NCBI GenBank assembly: GCA_039193195.1
Contig: JBCCWS010000007.1
Location: 62,001 to 126,000, forward strand
Length of the DNA: 64,000 nucleotides
Direction: 5' to 3'
From: Pseudomonadota bacterium
Lineage (GTDB): Bacteria > Pseudomonadota > Gammaproteobacteria > Steroidobacterales > JBCBZW01
Shown: positions 45,233 to 53,500 of the stretch, piece by piece
How the letters are laid out: each line of letters opens with the position of its first letter
How positions within the stretch are numbered: the stretch's first letter is position 1
Notes under the pieces: generated by a model
What the model saw: the letters and a program-made list of their open reading frames with translations, nothing else
The model's database searches: none
What the model was told of the DNA's origin: nothing
Program-made: the position numbers and the translations under genes

Positions 45233-46443
45233 GCGCTCGTAGCGCGGCTCGGAGTCTCGAGTGCGCCCTTATCAGGGTCGACGGCGACCCTGTCGACGAC
45301 GAATCTAGCGTCTGGCAGCGAGTTGAAGCGCGTTTTGGTCGCTGCCGTGTATGCGCCCATCTGGTGTCCTATCAGCAAGTCGCCGACCTCCAGCGCCGGT
45401 AAGGGAATGTCTTCGGCAATCATGTCGATGCTGTCACAGGTCGGGCCGGCGATCATGCTCGGTGCGGTGGGGCCATCGCGGAAGACCTGCAGGGGATACA
45501 CGGTGCGGTCGAACACCTGCCCGCTGTAGGAACCATAGGCGCCGTCGTCTACGAAGTACCAGCGATGACCGGCGCGTGAGCTGCGTCCGGTGATCGTCGT
45601 GACGCTGCGTACGGCGGGGGCGATCAAGCAGCGCCCCGGCTCTGCCATCAGATGCCAGTCGCTCGGCAGCGCGCGCAAGGCGCGGCGGATAGGTCGGCAG
45701 AAGGCGTGCAGATCGAGCCCTTCCAGGCGATAGTCCGCCGGAAAACCACCCCCGATGTCGAGCGTGGCCAGGGGCGAGGAAAGCCGCTCATTGAGGGAGA
45801 TCATGAGCTGCGCGCAGGCATAGATAGCTTCCACGTGCTTGTCCGCATCGGGCACCTGCGAGCCGACGTGAAACGAGAGCCCGCGAATATGCACGCCGAG
45901 CTCGCTCGCGGCGCGCACGATGCTGCTCACCTCGTAGGGCGTGCAGCCGAATTTTCGTGATAGGTCGATGCGCGCGCTAGGTGCGCGGAAGCTCACCCGG
46001 AGCAAGACTCCGACCCGCTTGCGGTAGGGTGCGAGCTTGCGCAGCTCCTCGAGGTTGTCGACCACGAAGGTGGTCGCCCCAAAGCGTAGGGCGTCGCGAA
46101 TCTCACGGTCCTTCTTCACCGGGTGGGTATGGATCGTGCGCCTGCCGGAGATGCGCAGCTCCAGCAGCAAGTCCATTTCTCCCGAGGATGCGACGTCGAA
46201 ACCCGCCCCTAGCTCATCGAGGGTGCGCACGATGTGCGCGTTCGGGTGAGCTTTGACCGCGTAGTAGAGATCGACTCCCGGCAGGGCGTCGACCAACGTC
46301 TCGTATTGGCGCTGCAGGACACTGGGATCGAACACCAACAGGGGCGAGCCATGTTCCTCGATCAGGCGTTCGAGGCGCTCGCGCTCGGCGGGGCGATCGC
46401 CCGTGAGGATCGTGCGATCGGAAAGCTCAGCTGTCGTCGCCAC
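45229..46443 (-). CDS. Ornithine/lysine decarboxylase, alanine-racemase fold (fold type III)
   Basis: Makes putrescine (or cadaverine) by PLP-dependent decarboxylation. About 404 residues from GTG 46443. The PLP lysine is Lys64 in LYYAVKAHPN. Other motifs are FDVASSGEMDLLL, HPVKKDREIRDA, SFHVGSQ, the glycine loop DIGGGFPADY, MAEPGRCLIAPAV, and the active-site cysteine motif GPTCDSIDMIAED near residue 336, where Cys-Asp-Ser marks eukaryotic-type ODC. The gene lies directly behind speE, overlapping it by 17 nt, so putrescine supply and spermidine synthesis are coupled. It may also act on lysine. Confidence 0.9.
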   Translation of the reverse strand: MATTAELSDRTILTGDRPAERERLERLIEEHGSPLLVFDPSVLQRQYETLVDALPGVDLYYAVKAHPNAHIVRTLDELGAGFDVASSGEMDLLLELRISGRRTIHTHPVKKDREIRDALRFGATTFVVDNLEELRKLAPYRKRVGVLLRVSFRAPSARIDLSRKFGCTPYEVSSIVRAASELGVHIRGLSFHVGSQVPDADKHVEAIYACAQLMISLNERLSSPLATLDIGGGFPADYRLEGLDLHAFCRPIRRALRALPSDWHLMAEPGRCLIAPAVRSVTTITGRSSRAGHRWYFVDDGAYGSYSGQVFDRTVYPLQVFRDGPTAPSMIAGPTCDSIDMIAEDIPLPALEVGDLLIGHQMGAYTAATKTRFNSLPDARFVVDRVAVDPDKGALETPSRATSA

Positions 46444-47284
46444 GCAGGCTCTTCTCCACGTAGCGCGGCAGGGCAAAGCTGCCTAGGTGGATATCCGGCG
46501 TGTAGTAGCGGGTATCGAGGCCCGCAGCGGCCAGGCGCGCGGTGAGGGTCTCGCGATCGACCCGGCGCAGACTGGGATCGTCCGAGGCCCAGCCGAAGGC
46601 CATGATGCCCCCGTAGTAGGTAGGCACGGCGGCACTGTAGAAGGTGTGGTCGGCAAAGACCGGTGCCATCCGCTGGTGCGTGGTGCGCACCTCGTCCAGC
46701 TGGAAGAAGGCAACGCCATTTTGCGTCACCATCACGCCGCCGGGCTTCAGGCAACGCTTGCAGGCGCTGTAGAAGTCCTCGGTGAACAGTGCTTCGCCCG
46801 GACCGATCGGGTCGGTGCTATCGGAGATGATAACGTCGAACTGCTCTTGCGCAGTGCGCACGTACTCGAGGCCATCAGCAATCTCCAGGTTGAAGCGCGG
46901 GTCGTCGAAGGCGCCGGCGGAGTGGTTGGGCAACCACCGCTTGGCCATATCGATCACCTTCTCGTCGATCTCCACCTGCACGATGCGCTCGATGGCGCGG
47001 TGGTGGCAGACCTCGCGCAGCATGCCGCCATCGCCGCCGCCGACGATGAGCACTGAGCGCGCCTTGCCGTGCGCCAGCACAGGCACATGGGTGAGCATCT
47101 CGTGGTAGATGAACTCGTCCGCTTCGGTGGTTTGCACGATGCCATCGAGGGTCATCACCCGGCCGAGCACCGCGTTGTGGAAGATCATCAAATGCTGCTG
47201 GCCGGTGCCGCTTTCGAAGTACATCTTGTCGATGCGCATGTCCTGGGAGAGCGCGTCGTACATAGTCTCGCGAAAGTGCTTCAT
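46427..47284 (-). CDS. speE: Spermidine synthase
   Basis: Transfers aminopropyl from decarboxylated SAM to putrescine. It has 285 residues (E. coli 288). Seen motifs are MYFESGTGQQHLMIF, MTLDGIVQTTEADEFIYHEML, the nucleotide-site loop SVLIVGGGDGGMLREV, VEIDEKVIDMAKRW and the catalytic Asp in IISDSTDPIGPGEALF. It starts in an ATGA overlap with speD. The by-product methylthioadenosine connects to mtnA at 61.3 kb. Confidence 0.97.
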   Translation of the reverse strand: MKHFRETMYDALSQDMRIDKMYFESGTGQQHLMIFHNAVLGRVMTLDGIVQTTEADEFIYHEMLTHVPVLAHGKARSVLIVGGGDGGMLREVCHHRAIERIVQVEIDEKVIDMAKRWLPNHSAGAFDDPRFNLEIADGLEYVRTAQEQFDVIISDSTDPIGPGEALFTEDFYSACKRCLKPGGVMVTQNGVAFFQLDEVRTTHQRMAPVFADHTFYSAAVPTYYGGIMAFGWASDDPSLRRVDRETLTARLAAAGLDTRYYTPDIHLGSFALPRYVEKSLRGDDS

Positions 47285-47745
47285 TCGGCGTCTTTCGTCA
47301 CAATGCCGCGCATGTGCTCACCCACCTGCGTGCGCGAGGGGGTGAAGGCGCGCTTTAGGACGTCGATCGCCGCTAAGGGCTTCGCGTCACCACACATGAA
47401 CACGTCGAACGCGGCGAAGGCGCGCTCGGGCAAGGTGTGGACGCTGATGTGGGATTCGGCAAGCACGGCCACGCCGGAGATGCCCCCGTTGGGCGTGAAG
47501 TGATGCAGGTGGATGTGGAGGAGAGTGGCGCCGGCGGCTTCTACGGCATCGCGCAGGGCGGTCTCCATATGGTCGAGCTCATCGAGGCGAGAGGCGCCCC
47601 ACAGGTCGGCGATCAGGTGCGTGCCGGCGAACTCGATGCCGTCACGTTGAACGAAGTGATCGGCGCTGGTGGTGGTGTCGCGGGATTGGTCGTGGCTGGG
47701 CCATCCCGGGCGGTCAGCGAAGGCAACGACGGAATTTTGCGCCAT
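47281..47745 (-). CDS. speD: S-adenosylmethionine decarboxylase proenzyme (SpeH-type)
   Basis: Provides decarboxylated SAM. It has 154 residues, slightly longer than the class 1B enzymes (about 125-140) because of about 30 extra N-terminal residues. The self-cleavage site is Glu97-Ser98 in AESHISVHTLPE, where Ser98 becomes pyruvate. His103 and Cys118 (FDVFMCGDAKP) are the processing and catalytic residues. AGGAGGT lies 7 nt before the ATG. First gene of speD-speE-decarboxylase. Confidence 0.95.
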   Translation of the reverse strand: MAQNSVVAFADRPGWPSHDQSRDTTTSADHFVQRDGIEFAGTHLIADLWGASRLDELDHMETALRDAVEAAGATLLHIHLHHFTPNGGISGVAVLAESHISVHTLPERAFAAFDVFMCGDAKPLAAIDVLKRAFTPSRTQVGEHMRGIVTKDAE

Positions 47746-47937
47746 TCAAGGCACCTCCTGCGTAGGAACAAAGGGCGGTATGGATCGACACGCCTTCGCA
47801 CCTCTTGTCAGGAGGCAGCGTGCCGTCAGCGGACTAACATAAAAACCCCGAAGGTTTCTGCGGAGCGCAAAATTCTAGGGGCTTTCACCCGAAATGCAAG
47901 CGTGCGCAGCGTGAGGTTACGAGGTGTGGATCACGCT

Positions 47938-48933
47938 TTACGAGTGCGGCAGGGGAGCACCGGGGGGCCGCGCGCGAGGGACCACGGCGAAACAGTCGAG
48001 ATCTTCGGCAAACACCAAGTTGCCACGCCAGCGGCGGCGGATGCTCTGCTGGGAGCGCAGCTCATGGCCCAAGGTGCGACGCATACGATGGGACAGTACG
48101 AGCAGGTCCGGATCGGTGTCTGCGGCGAGCTGACCGATCATCGCTGGCGGCATGTGCAGGCCGCGGGCGCCGCGGCCGCTCCGACCGGTGATTGCATGAT
48201 GAGCCACCAGCAGCTCCGTATCCTGACCGGCGAGCAGGCGGATACGGTCGTTGCGATTGGTCGTATCACCCGTGAAGACCACGGTCGCCTCGCCGATGTC
48301 GACCCGATAGGCGATCGCGGGGATTGGCCCGTGGTGCACGGCCACTGCGGAGACGGCGATGTCGCGGGTCCTGCCGAATCGATGCATCCAGTGCGCATCG
48401 CTCTCAGCGTCGAGGGTTAGCGGTGTGATCGCGTAATCGCCACGCTGCGGGTCTAGGTAGTCATCGAGATAGGGCCACGCGCCGTCACTCGCCAACAGGC
48501 GACGGACAAATGACTGCAGATCCGCGGTGAAGCGCGAACCAGTGGGGCCTAGCACCGGCAGATCGCGCCTGCGTACGCCAAAGTAAGAGGCCTTCAAGAG
48601 TGCCGCCAGATCCAGGCTGTGGTCGATGTGCAGGTGCGTCAGGGCGATGAGGTCGAGATCCTCGAAGCGCGCGCCCGCCTGATTGAACCGTAAGGCGACA
48701 CCGCCCCCCACATCGACCAGCACTCGCGCCACGCCCTCGTGCCACAGGAGATATCCGGAGGAGGCGCGCCCCGCAGAGAGCTCCGGGCCGCCGGAGCCGA
48801 GCACTTGCAACCACACGCCGTCCGCGCTGCAGCCCACGCTTTGCCCAATCGCTTCCCTATCGGCAAGGGCGTGGTCGGCGGTAAGTGCCATGCACAAGGT
48901 TGTGATCGCAAGGATCAGGCGGGGCAGGCTCAA
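47938..48933 (-). CDS. Exported metallo-beta-lactamase-fold hydrolase
   Basis: A 331-residue protein with an N-terminal signal peptide (LILAITTLCMALTADHALA). MBL motifs are His100-x-His102-x-Asp104-His105 in THLHIDHSLDL, the later His in AVHHGPIPA, the bridging Asp in VVFTGDTTNRND and a final His in VLSHRM. The metal set is complete for a binuclear site. The layout is close to RNase Z/arylsulfatase-like members of the family, but with a signal peptide, so a periplasmic phosphodiesterase or sulphatase is a plausible guess. Substrate unknown. Confidence 0.86.
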   Translation of the reverse strand: MSLPRLILAITTLCMALTADHALADREAIGQSVGCSADGVWLQVLGSGGPELSAGRASSGYLLWHEGVARVLVDVGGGVALRFNQAGARFEDLDLIALTHLHIDHSLDLAALLKASYFGVRRRDLPVLGPTGSRFTADLQSFVRRLLASDGAWPYLDDYLDPQRGDYAITPLTLDAESDAHWMHRFGRTRDIAVSAVAVHHGPIPAIAYRVDIGEATVVFTGDTTNRNDRIRLLAGQDTELLVAHHAITGRSGRGARGLHMPPAMIGQLAADTDPDLLVLSHRMRRTLGHELRSQQSIRRRWRGNLVFAEDLDCFAVVPRARPPGAPLPHS

Positions 48934-48960
48934 GGGAACTCCACGGGTGCTTACGCGCCG

Positions 48961-49671
48961 CTACTTGATGGCCAGAAAGCCCTCGAAGCTGATGTACTTC
49001 ATTACGGTCATGACGTCGATAAACCCTGCCCGCTCCAACAGGCCTAGGTTGCCCGCCGTCGAAAAGGGTTCCAGTACACCCTTGAGGCTGCGCGATTTGG
49101 CCACGATCTCATCGCCGCTGTAGCCCTGCTCCAGCTTGTAGTCGGCGTAGAGGCCGCTCGTGATGTCCTGAAAGCGCGCGTCGGGCGCCCGCACCTTCTC
49201 AAACAGAATGAAGGCACCGCCCCAGTTGAGCGCCTCGAAGACACGATCGAATACCACCTGGCGCCAACGGGGGCGCACGAACTGCATGGTGTAGCAGGCG
49301 ATGATCAGGTCGGCGGGCTCTAGGGTGACCTCCAGCAGGTCCGCCTCGATCAGCTCCACCGCTGGTCGGTCCGCGCAGCGTTCGCGGGCGCGCGCGATCA
49401 TGCCAGCCTCGCTGTCGATGCCGATGACCTTGATCTGCTTGGCCATGTTGCGCTCCGCCAGGGCGGCGCAGAGGCTTCCGGTGCTGCAGCCGAGGTCGTA
49501 GCAGCGCGATCCGGCGCCGAGGAAGTAGTCGGAAAGGGCTGCGATCAACGCGTGGCTTTGGGAGTAGAGGGGGACCGAGCGCGCCACGTGTTCGTCGAAG
49601 CGCTCACTCACGCCTTCGCCAAAGGTCCAGGCCGCGTTGGCGGCTTCTATAATGTCGCCCACGTTCTTCAT
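48961..49671 (-). CDS. cmoA: Carboxy-S-adenosyl-L-methionine synthase CmoA
   Basis: Converts SAM and prephenate to carboxy-SAM, the donor for cmo5U at wobble U34. It has 236 residues (E. coli 247). It shows the N-terminal FDEHVARSVPLYSQSHALI (CmoA-specific), the SAM site YDLGCSTGSLCAAL, IGIDSEAGMIARARER, ADLIIACYTMQFVRP and GGAFILFEKVR. It is divergent from cmoB with 56 bp between the starts. The two genes act in sequence, so a shared promoter region makes sense. Confidence 0.96.
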   Translation of the reverse strand: MKNVGDIIEAANAAWTFGEGVSERFDEHVARSVPLYSQSHALIAALSDYFLGAGSRCYDLGCSTGSLCAALAERNMAKQIKVIGIDSEAGMIARARERCADRPAVELIEADLLEVTLEPADLIIACYTMQFVRPRWRQVVFDRVFEALNWGGAFILFEKVRAPDARFQDITSGLYADYKLEQGYSGDEIVAKSRSLKGVLEPFSTAGNLGLLERAGFIDVMTVMKYISFEGFLAIK

Positions 49672-49727
49672 CGCGAGTCCTCGACGGCGGCTGGGACCGA
49701 AAGGTCCCGGTTGGCCAGAAGCTGCCT

Positions 49728-50732
49728 ATGGTGCCACCGTTTTGTCCCGAACATGAGGCGCAGGCCCTTGCGGCTGCCGCGGCGGGTACGCCGCTAGCGG
49801 CGGCCTTGCCAGCGCTGTTGGCTCAGGCGGATGCCGCTTGCGCGCCCGGCGTGCACGGAGACCTCGATCGTTGGGGCGAGGCGTTGGGGTCGCTTCCGGT
49901 CGTGACTCCCAGCATCGTCGATGTGGCCAGCCCGGTCGTTCGCCTCGGGCGCGAGGAGGACCTCGTAAACAGCAGTTCACGGGAGCGAGTCGAGCGCTGC
50001 CTGGAGGCCTTCATACCCTGGCGCAAGGGGCCCTTCAGTCTGTGCGGTGTCTCCCTCGACACAGAGTGGCGCTGCGATCTGAAGTGGGACCGCGTGCGCG
50101 AGACCTGCGCCCCCCTCAAGGGCCGTCGTGTGCTCGACGTGGGCTGCGGCAACGGCTACTACGCCCTGCGCATGCTCGCCGATGATCCCGCCTGCGTACT
50201 CGGCCTAGATCCCTACCTCCTGTACGCGATGCAGTATCGGGTGTTGCGACACTTCCTCGGCGAGGAGCCACGCTTGCATCTGCTGCCCCTGCCGTTGGAG
50301 GCGCTGCCGCAGGATGGAGTGCGCTGCTTTGATTCGGTATTTTCCATGGGTGTGCTCTACCATCGACGGTCACCGATGGATCACCTACAGGCGCTGCGCC
50401 GCGTCCTCGCCCCCGGTGGCGAAGTGGTGTTGGAAACGCTGGTGATAGACGGAGGGTTGAACGAGGTGCTGGTGCCGGAGGGTCGCTACGCGAGCATGCG
50501 CAACGTCTGGTTTTTGCCGAGTGTGGCCAGCCTCGAGAGCTGGCTGCGCAAGGCGGGTCTGCGCGAGCCGCAGCTGATCGACCTGACACCCACCACGCCG
50601 CTAGAGCAGCGCACTACGCGCTGGATGCCATACCGCTCCCTAGAGCACTTCCTCGACTCGGAGGACCGGTCGCGTACCGTGGAGGGGCACCCAGCGCCCC
50701 TGCGCGCCGTCATGCTGGCCAAGGCCCCATGA
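49728..50732 (+). CDS. cmoB: tRNA U34 carboxymethyltransferase CmoB
   Basis: Transfers the carboxymethyl group from carboxy-SAM to 5-hydroxyuridine in tRNA. It has 334 residues (E. coli 323). Motifs are RKGPFSLCGVSLDTEWRCD (binds cxSAM), VLDVGCGNGYYALRML, GLDPYLLYAMQYRVL, VFSMGVLYHRRSP and LETLVIDG. It overlaps trhO by 4 nt (ATGA), and trhO makes the ho5U substrate. Confidence 0.96.
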   Translation: MVPPFCPEHEAQALAAAAAGTPLAAALPALLAQADAACAPGVHGDLDRWGEALGSLPVVTPSIVDVASPVVRLGREEDLVNSSSRERVERCLEAFIPWRKGPFSLCGVSLDTEWRCDLKWDRVRETCAPLKGRRVLDVGCGNGYYALRMLADDPACVLGLDPYLLYAMQYRVLRHFLGEEPRLHLLPLPLEALPQDGVRCFDSVFSMGVLYHRRSPMDHLQALRRVLAPGGEVVLETLVIDGGLNEVLVPEGRYASMRNVWFLPSVASLESWLRKAGLREPQLIDLTPTTPLEQRTTRWMPYRSLEHFLDSEDRSRTVEGHPAPLRAVMLAKAP

Positions 50733-51637
50733 GCGCCCCAGCTGTGCATATCGCCACCTTCTACCGCTTTGTCTCCCTGCCCGAGTACGAAGCCTTGCGT
50801 GAGCCCTTGTTGGCGCAGTGCCAAGCCTTGGCGATCACGGGCACTGTGCTGCTTGCCGCGGAGGGAATCAACGCCACCTTGGCGGGTGGCCGGGAAGCTC
50901 TGCATAGCCTGTTGGTATGGTTAGGTGAGAGCGCTTCTCTGGCTAACCTCACGCCGCGCTGGTCAACGGCCCCGGACTCACCCTTTCGTAAGATGAAGGT
51001 GAAGCTCCGCCAGGAGATCGTCACCCTCGGTGTGCCCGGCATCGAACCCGATAGGCGCACGGGCAGGCACGTTCCGCCCGCCGAGTGGAATGCCCTAATC
51101 CGCGACCCGCAGACGTTGGTGGTGGATACGCGCAATCTCTACGAGACTGGCATCGGTAGCTTCGCGGGCGCCACCGATCCCGGCACGCGCAACTTCCGCG
51201 AGTTTCCCGACTACGTCGCGCAGCAGTTGGATCCCACCGAGCACAAGCGAGTGGCGATGTTCTGCACGGGTGGCATCCGCTGCGAGAAGGCCAGCGCACT
51301 CCTGCTGCACGCGGGTTTCGAGGAGGTCTGTCAGCTCAAGGGTGGCATCCTGGCGTACCTCGACGAGGTGGCGAAGGCCGAGTCCCTCTGGTGGGGCGAG
51401 TGCTTCGTCTTCGATGAGCGGGTCGCCGTGGATAGCGCCCTCGCGCCGGGCAGCTACGCGCAGTGCTATGCCTGCCGTCGCCCCGTTTCTGACGAGGATC
51501 GCCAACATCCACACTACGAGGCGGGCATCAGCTGCCCGGCGTGCTACGACGATCTCACGCCAGCGCAGCGGGCGTCATTCGCCGAGCGTAAGCGCCAGCG
51601 CGAGCTTGCCGCAGCGCGGGTGCAATCCACTAGTTGA
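50729..51637 (+). CDS. trhO: tRNA uridine-34 hydroxylase TrhO (rhodanese-like)
   Basis: Uses oxygen to hydroxylate U34, the first step of cmo5U/mcmo5U. The 302-residue protein has an N-terminal acylphosphatase-like domain (1-95, with GTVLLAAEGINATLAG) and a rhodanese domain (120-220, with Cys179 in AMFCTGGIRCEKA). A C-terminal Cys-rich segment (CYACRRPVSDED, CPACYDDL) could bind zinc. It is translationally coupled to cmoB, so hydroxylation and carboxymethylation of the same uridine are encoded together. Confidence 0.95.
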   Translation: MSAPAVHIATFYRFVSLPEYEALREPLLAQCQALAITGTVLLAAEGINATLAGGREALHSLLVWLGESASLANLTPRWSTAPDSPFRKMKVKLRQEIVTLGVPGIEPDRRTGRHVPPAEWNALIRDPQTLVVDTRNLYETGIGSFAGATDPGTRNFREFPDYVAQQLDPTEHKRVAMFCTGGIRCEKASALLLHAGFEEVCQLKGGILAYLDEVAKAESLWWGECFVFDERVAVDSALAPGSYAQCYACRRPVSDEDRQHPHYEAGISCPACYDDLTPAQRASFAERKRQRELAAARVQSTS

Positions 51638-51682
51638 ACAGTTGCGAGTGCTCTGGCCCTCGCCGTGAGGAAAGCGACGGAT

Positions 51683-53500
51683 ATGGACAACCGGCTGACA
51701 GGGAATCGGAATAGGCGCCTGGGCGCGTTCGCGGCGCTGTCGTTGGCGACGGTGGCGAGCGCTACAGGCGCCGCCGACGCGGACTGGCCTGTCTTCGGCA
51801 ACGACTTAGCGAACGGGCGCTACAGCCAGCTTGAGCAACTCACCACGGACAACGTGGCGGACTTGCAGCTCGCCTGGCGTGTGGATACGGGTAAGCGTGG
51901 CAGCTTTCAGGCCACGCCCATCGTGCGCGAGGGCATCATGTACGTCTCCACGCCCTTCAATCACGTACTCGCCCTCGATGCGGCGAGCGGCGCGCAACGC
52001 TGGCGCTACGAGCACGTGTTGACGACGAAGGAGTTCTGCTGCGGTCCTGCCAACCGTGGCGTCGGCGTCGCCCATGGCCGTGTATACATGGCGACGCTAG
52101 ACGGTCAGCTAGTGGCCCTCGATGCGGGCACAGGCGAGCTCGCTTGGCAGGCGCCGATCGTGGATGCTGAGGCACGCAGCCAGCAAGCCCAGGCTCGCGA
52201 GGCTATAACGCCGTTGATGGGTGACAGTACCTTCAGCGGTGCTAAGGTGACGGGCGGCACGGGCTACAGCGCCAACATGGCGCCGCAAGTGGTGGGTGAC
52301 ACGGTGCTCGTAGGTATCACGGGTGCCGGCTACGGACTTCACTTAGACCTCGAACGCGAGGCGGGCGAGGCGCTCTCGGTGGTGGGCTTGGCGGGCGGCC
52401 TCAACGGCTTGCGTGGCTTTCTTGTGGCCTACGATGCCCACACGGGCCAAGAGCGCTGGCGATGGTACAGCGTGCAGGGCCCCGACTGGGCTGGAGAGTA
52501 CGCCGAGCGAACCGCCTACGGGGCTGAGCTTGCGGATCGCGACGGTGAGGCGGAGCGTGTGCGAGCCGAGGAGTTTGCCGAGTCCTGGCGCCTCGGTGGT
52601 GGCTCGATCTGGACCACGCCGGCCGTGGATCTCGAGCTGGGTCTGCTCTACATCGGCACCGGCAATCCGGCGCCGCAGATGGCTGGTGAGTCCAGGCCCG
52701 GGGACAATCGCGACACGGTCAGTCTCGTCGCCCTCGATCTGAAGACAGGCCGCGAGGCCTGGGCCTACCAGCAGGTGCCTCACGACGTTTGGGGCTACGA
52801 TGTGGCAAGTCCGCCTGTGCTGGCCAGCGTCTTCATTGACGGTGCCATACGCGAGGTGGTAGCTCAGGCCAGTAAGACCGGGTGGATCTTCATGCACGAC
52901 CGGCGCACGGGCGAGCTGCTGCAGCGCTCCGAGCCTTTCGTGCCCCAGCGCAACCTGTTTAGGGCGCCGTCCGCCGAGGGTGTGGAGGTGGCGCCGGCGA
53001 TCTTGGGAGGCGCGTCCTGGTCACCGATGGCCTACTCGCCGGCGAGCGCGAGCTTCTTCGTCGCTGCGATTCATCAGCCTGCTACCTATTATATACGTTC
53101 GCTGGATGGATCTCAGGGGCCTTTGCGTAGCTATGCGTACATGGAGTTGAGCGGCGAGGAGCGCTGGGGTTTGCTATCCGCCCTCGATGCGCGCACGGGT
53201 AGGCTTCGCTGGCAGCAGCGTACGGCGCAACCTCTGGTAGGTGGCGTGCTGGCCACCGCCGGTGGGCTGCTCTTCTGTGGCGAGGGCGACGGCCATTTCA
53301 ATGCCTACGATGCCGAGAATGGCGAGCGCCTGTGGCGTTGGCGTGCCCCCTACGGTGTCAACGCGCCGCCCGTGACCTACTCGGTGGACGGCCGCCAGTA
53401 CGTTGCGGTCGCTGCCGGTGGCAACGCCCTGTTCGGTTTCGCCACGGGCGATGCGATTCTCACCTTCGCCCTGCCTGCGCAAGGCGATGTTAGGCGTTAG
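51683..53500 (+). CDS. Pyrroloquinoline-quinone-type dehydrogenase, exported
   Basis: About 605 residues from ATG 51683. The N-terminal region (RRLGAFAALSLATVASATGA) is a signal peptide. The mature protein is an eight-bladed propeller with tryptophan-dock type repeats (LVALDAGTGELAWQ, LVAYDAHTGQERWRW, ALDLKTGREAWAYQ, ALDARTGRLRWQQ, YDAENGERLWRWR). Vicinal cysteines Cys119-Cys120 (KEFCCGPANRGV) match the disulphide ring over PQQ. QVPHDVWGYD contains the conserved catalytic/ligand Asp region. A fused cytochrome domain is absent. Substrate is unknown (alcohol, aldose or similar), and no pqq genes are in the window. Confidence 0.86.
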   Translation: MDNRLTGNRNRRLGAFAALSLATVASATGAADADWPVFGNDLANGRYSQLEQLTTDNVADLQLAWRVDTGKRGSFQATPIVREGIMYVSTPFNHVLALDAASGAQRWRYEHVLTTKEFCCGPANRGVGVAHGRVYMATLDGQLVALDAGTGELAWQAPIVDAEARSQQAQAREAITPLMGDSTFSGAKVTGGTGYSANMAPQVVGDTVLVGITGAGYGLHLDLEREAGEALSVVGLAGGLNGLRGFLVAYDAHTGQERWRWYSVQGPDWAGEYAERTAYGAELADRDGEAERVRAEEFAESWRLGGGSIWTTPAVDLELGLLYIGTGNPAPQMAGESRPGDNRDTVSLVALDLKTGREAWAYQQVPHDVWGYDVASPPVLASVFIDGAIREVVAQASKTGWIFMHDRRTGELLQRSEPFVPQRNLFRAPSAEGVEVAPAILGGASWSPMAYSPASASFFVAAIHQPATYYIRSLDGSQGPLRSYAYMELSGEERWGLLSALDARTGRLRWQQRTAQPLVGGVLATAGGLLFCGEGDGHFNAYDAENGERLWRWRAPYGVNAPPVTYSVDGRQYVAVAAGGNALFGFATGDAILTFALPAQGDVRR

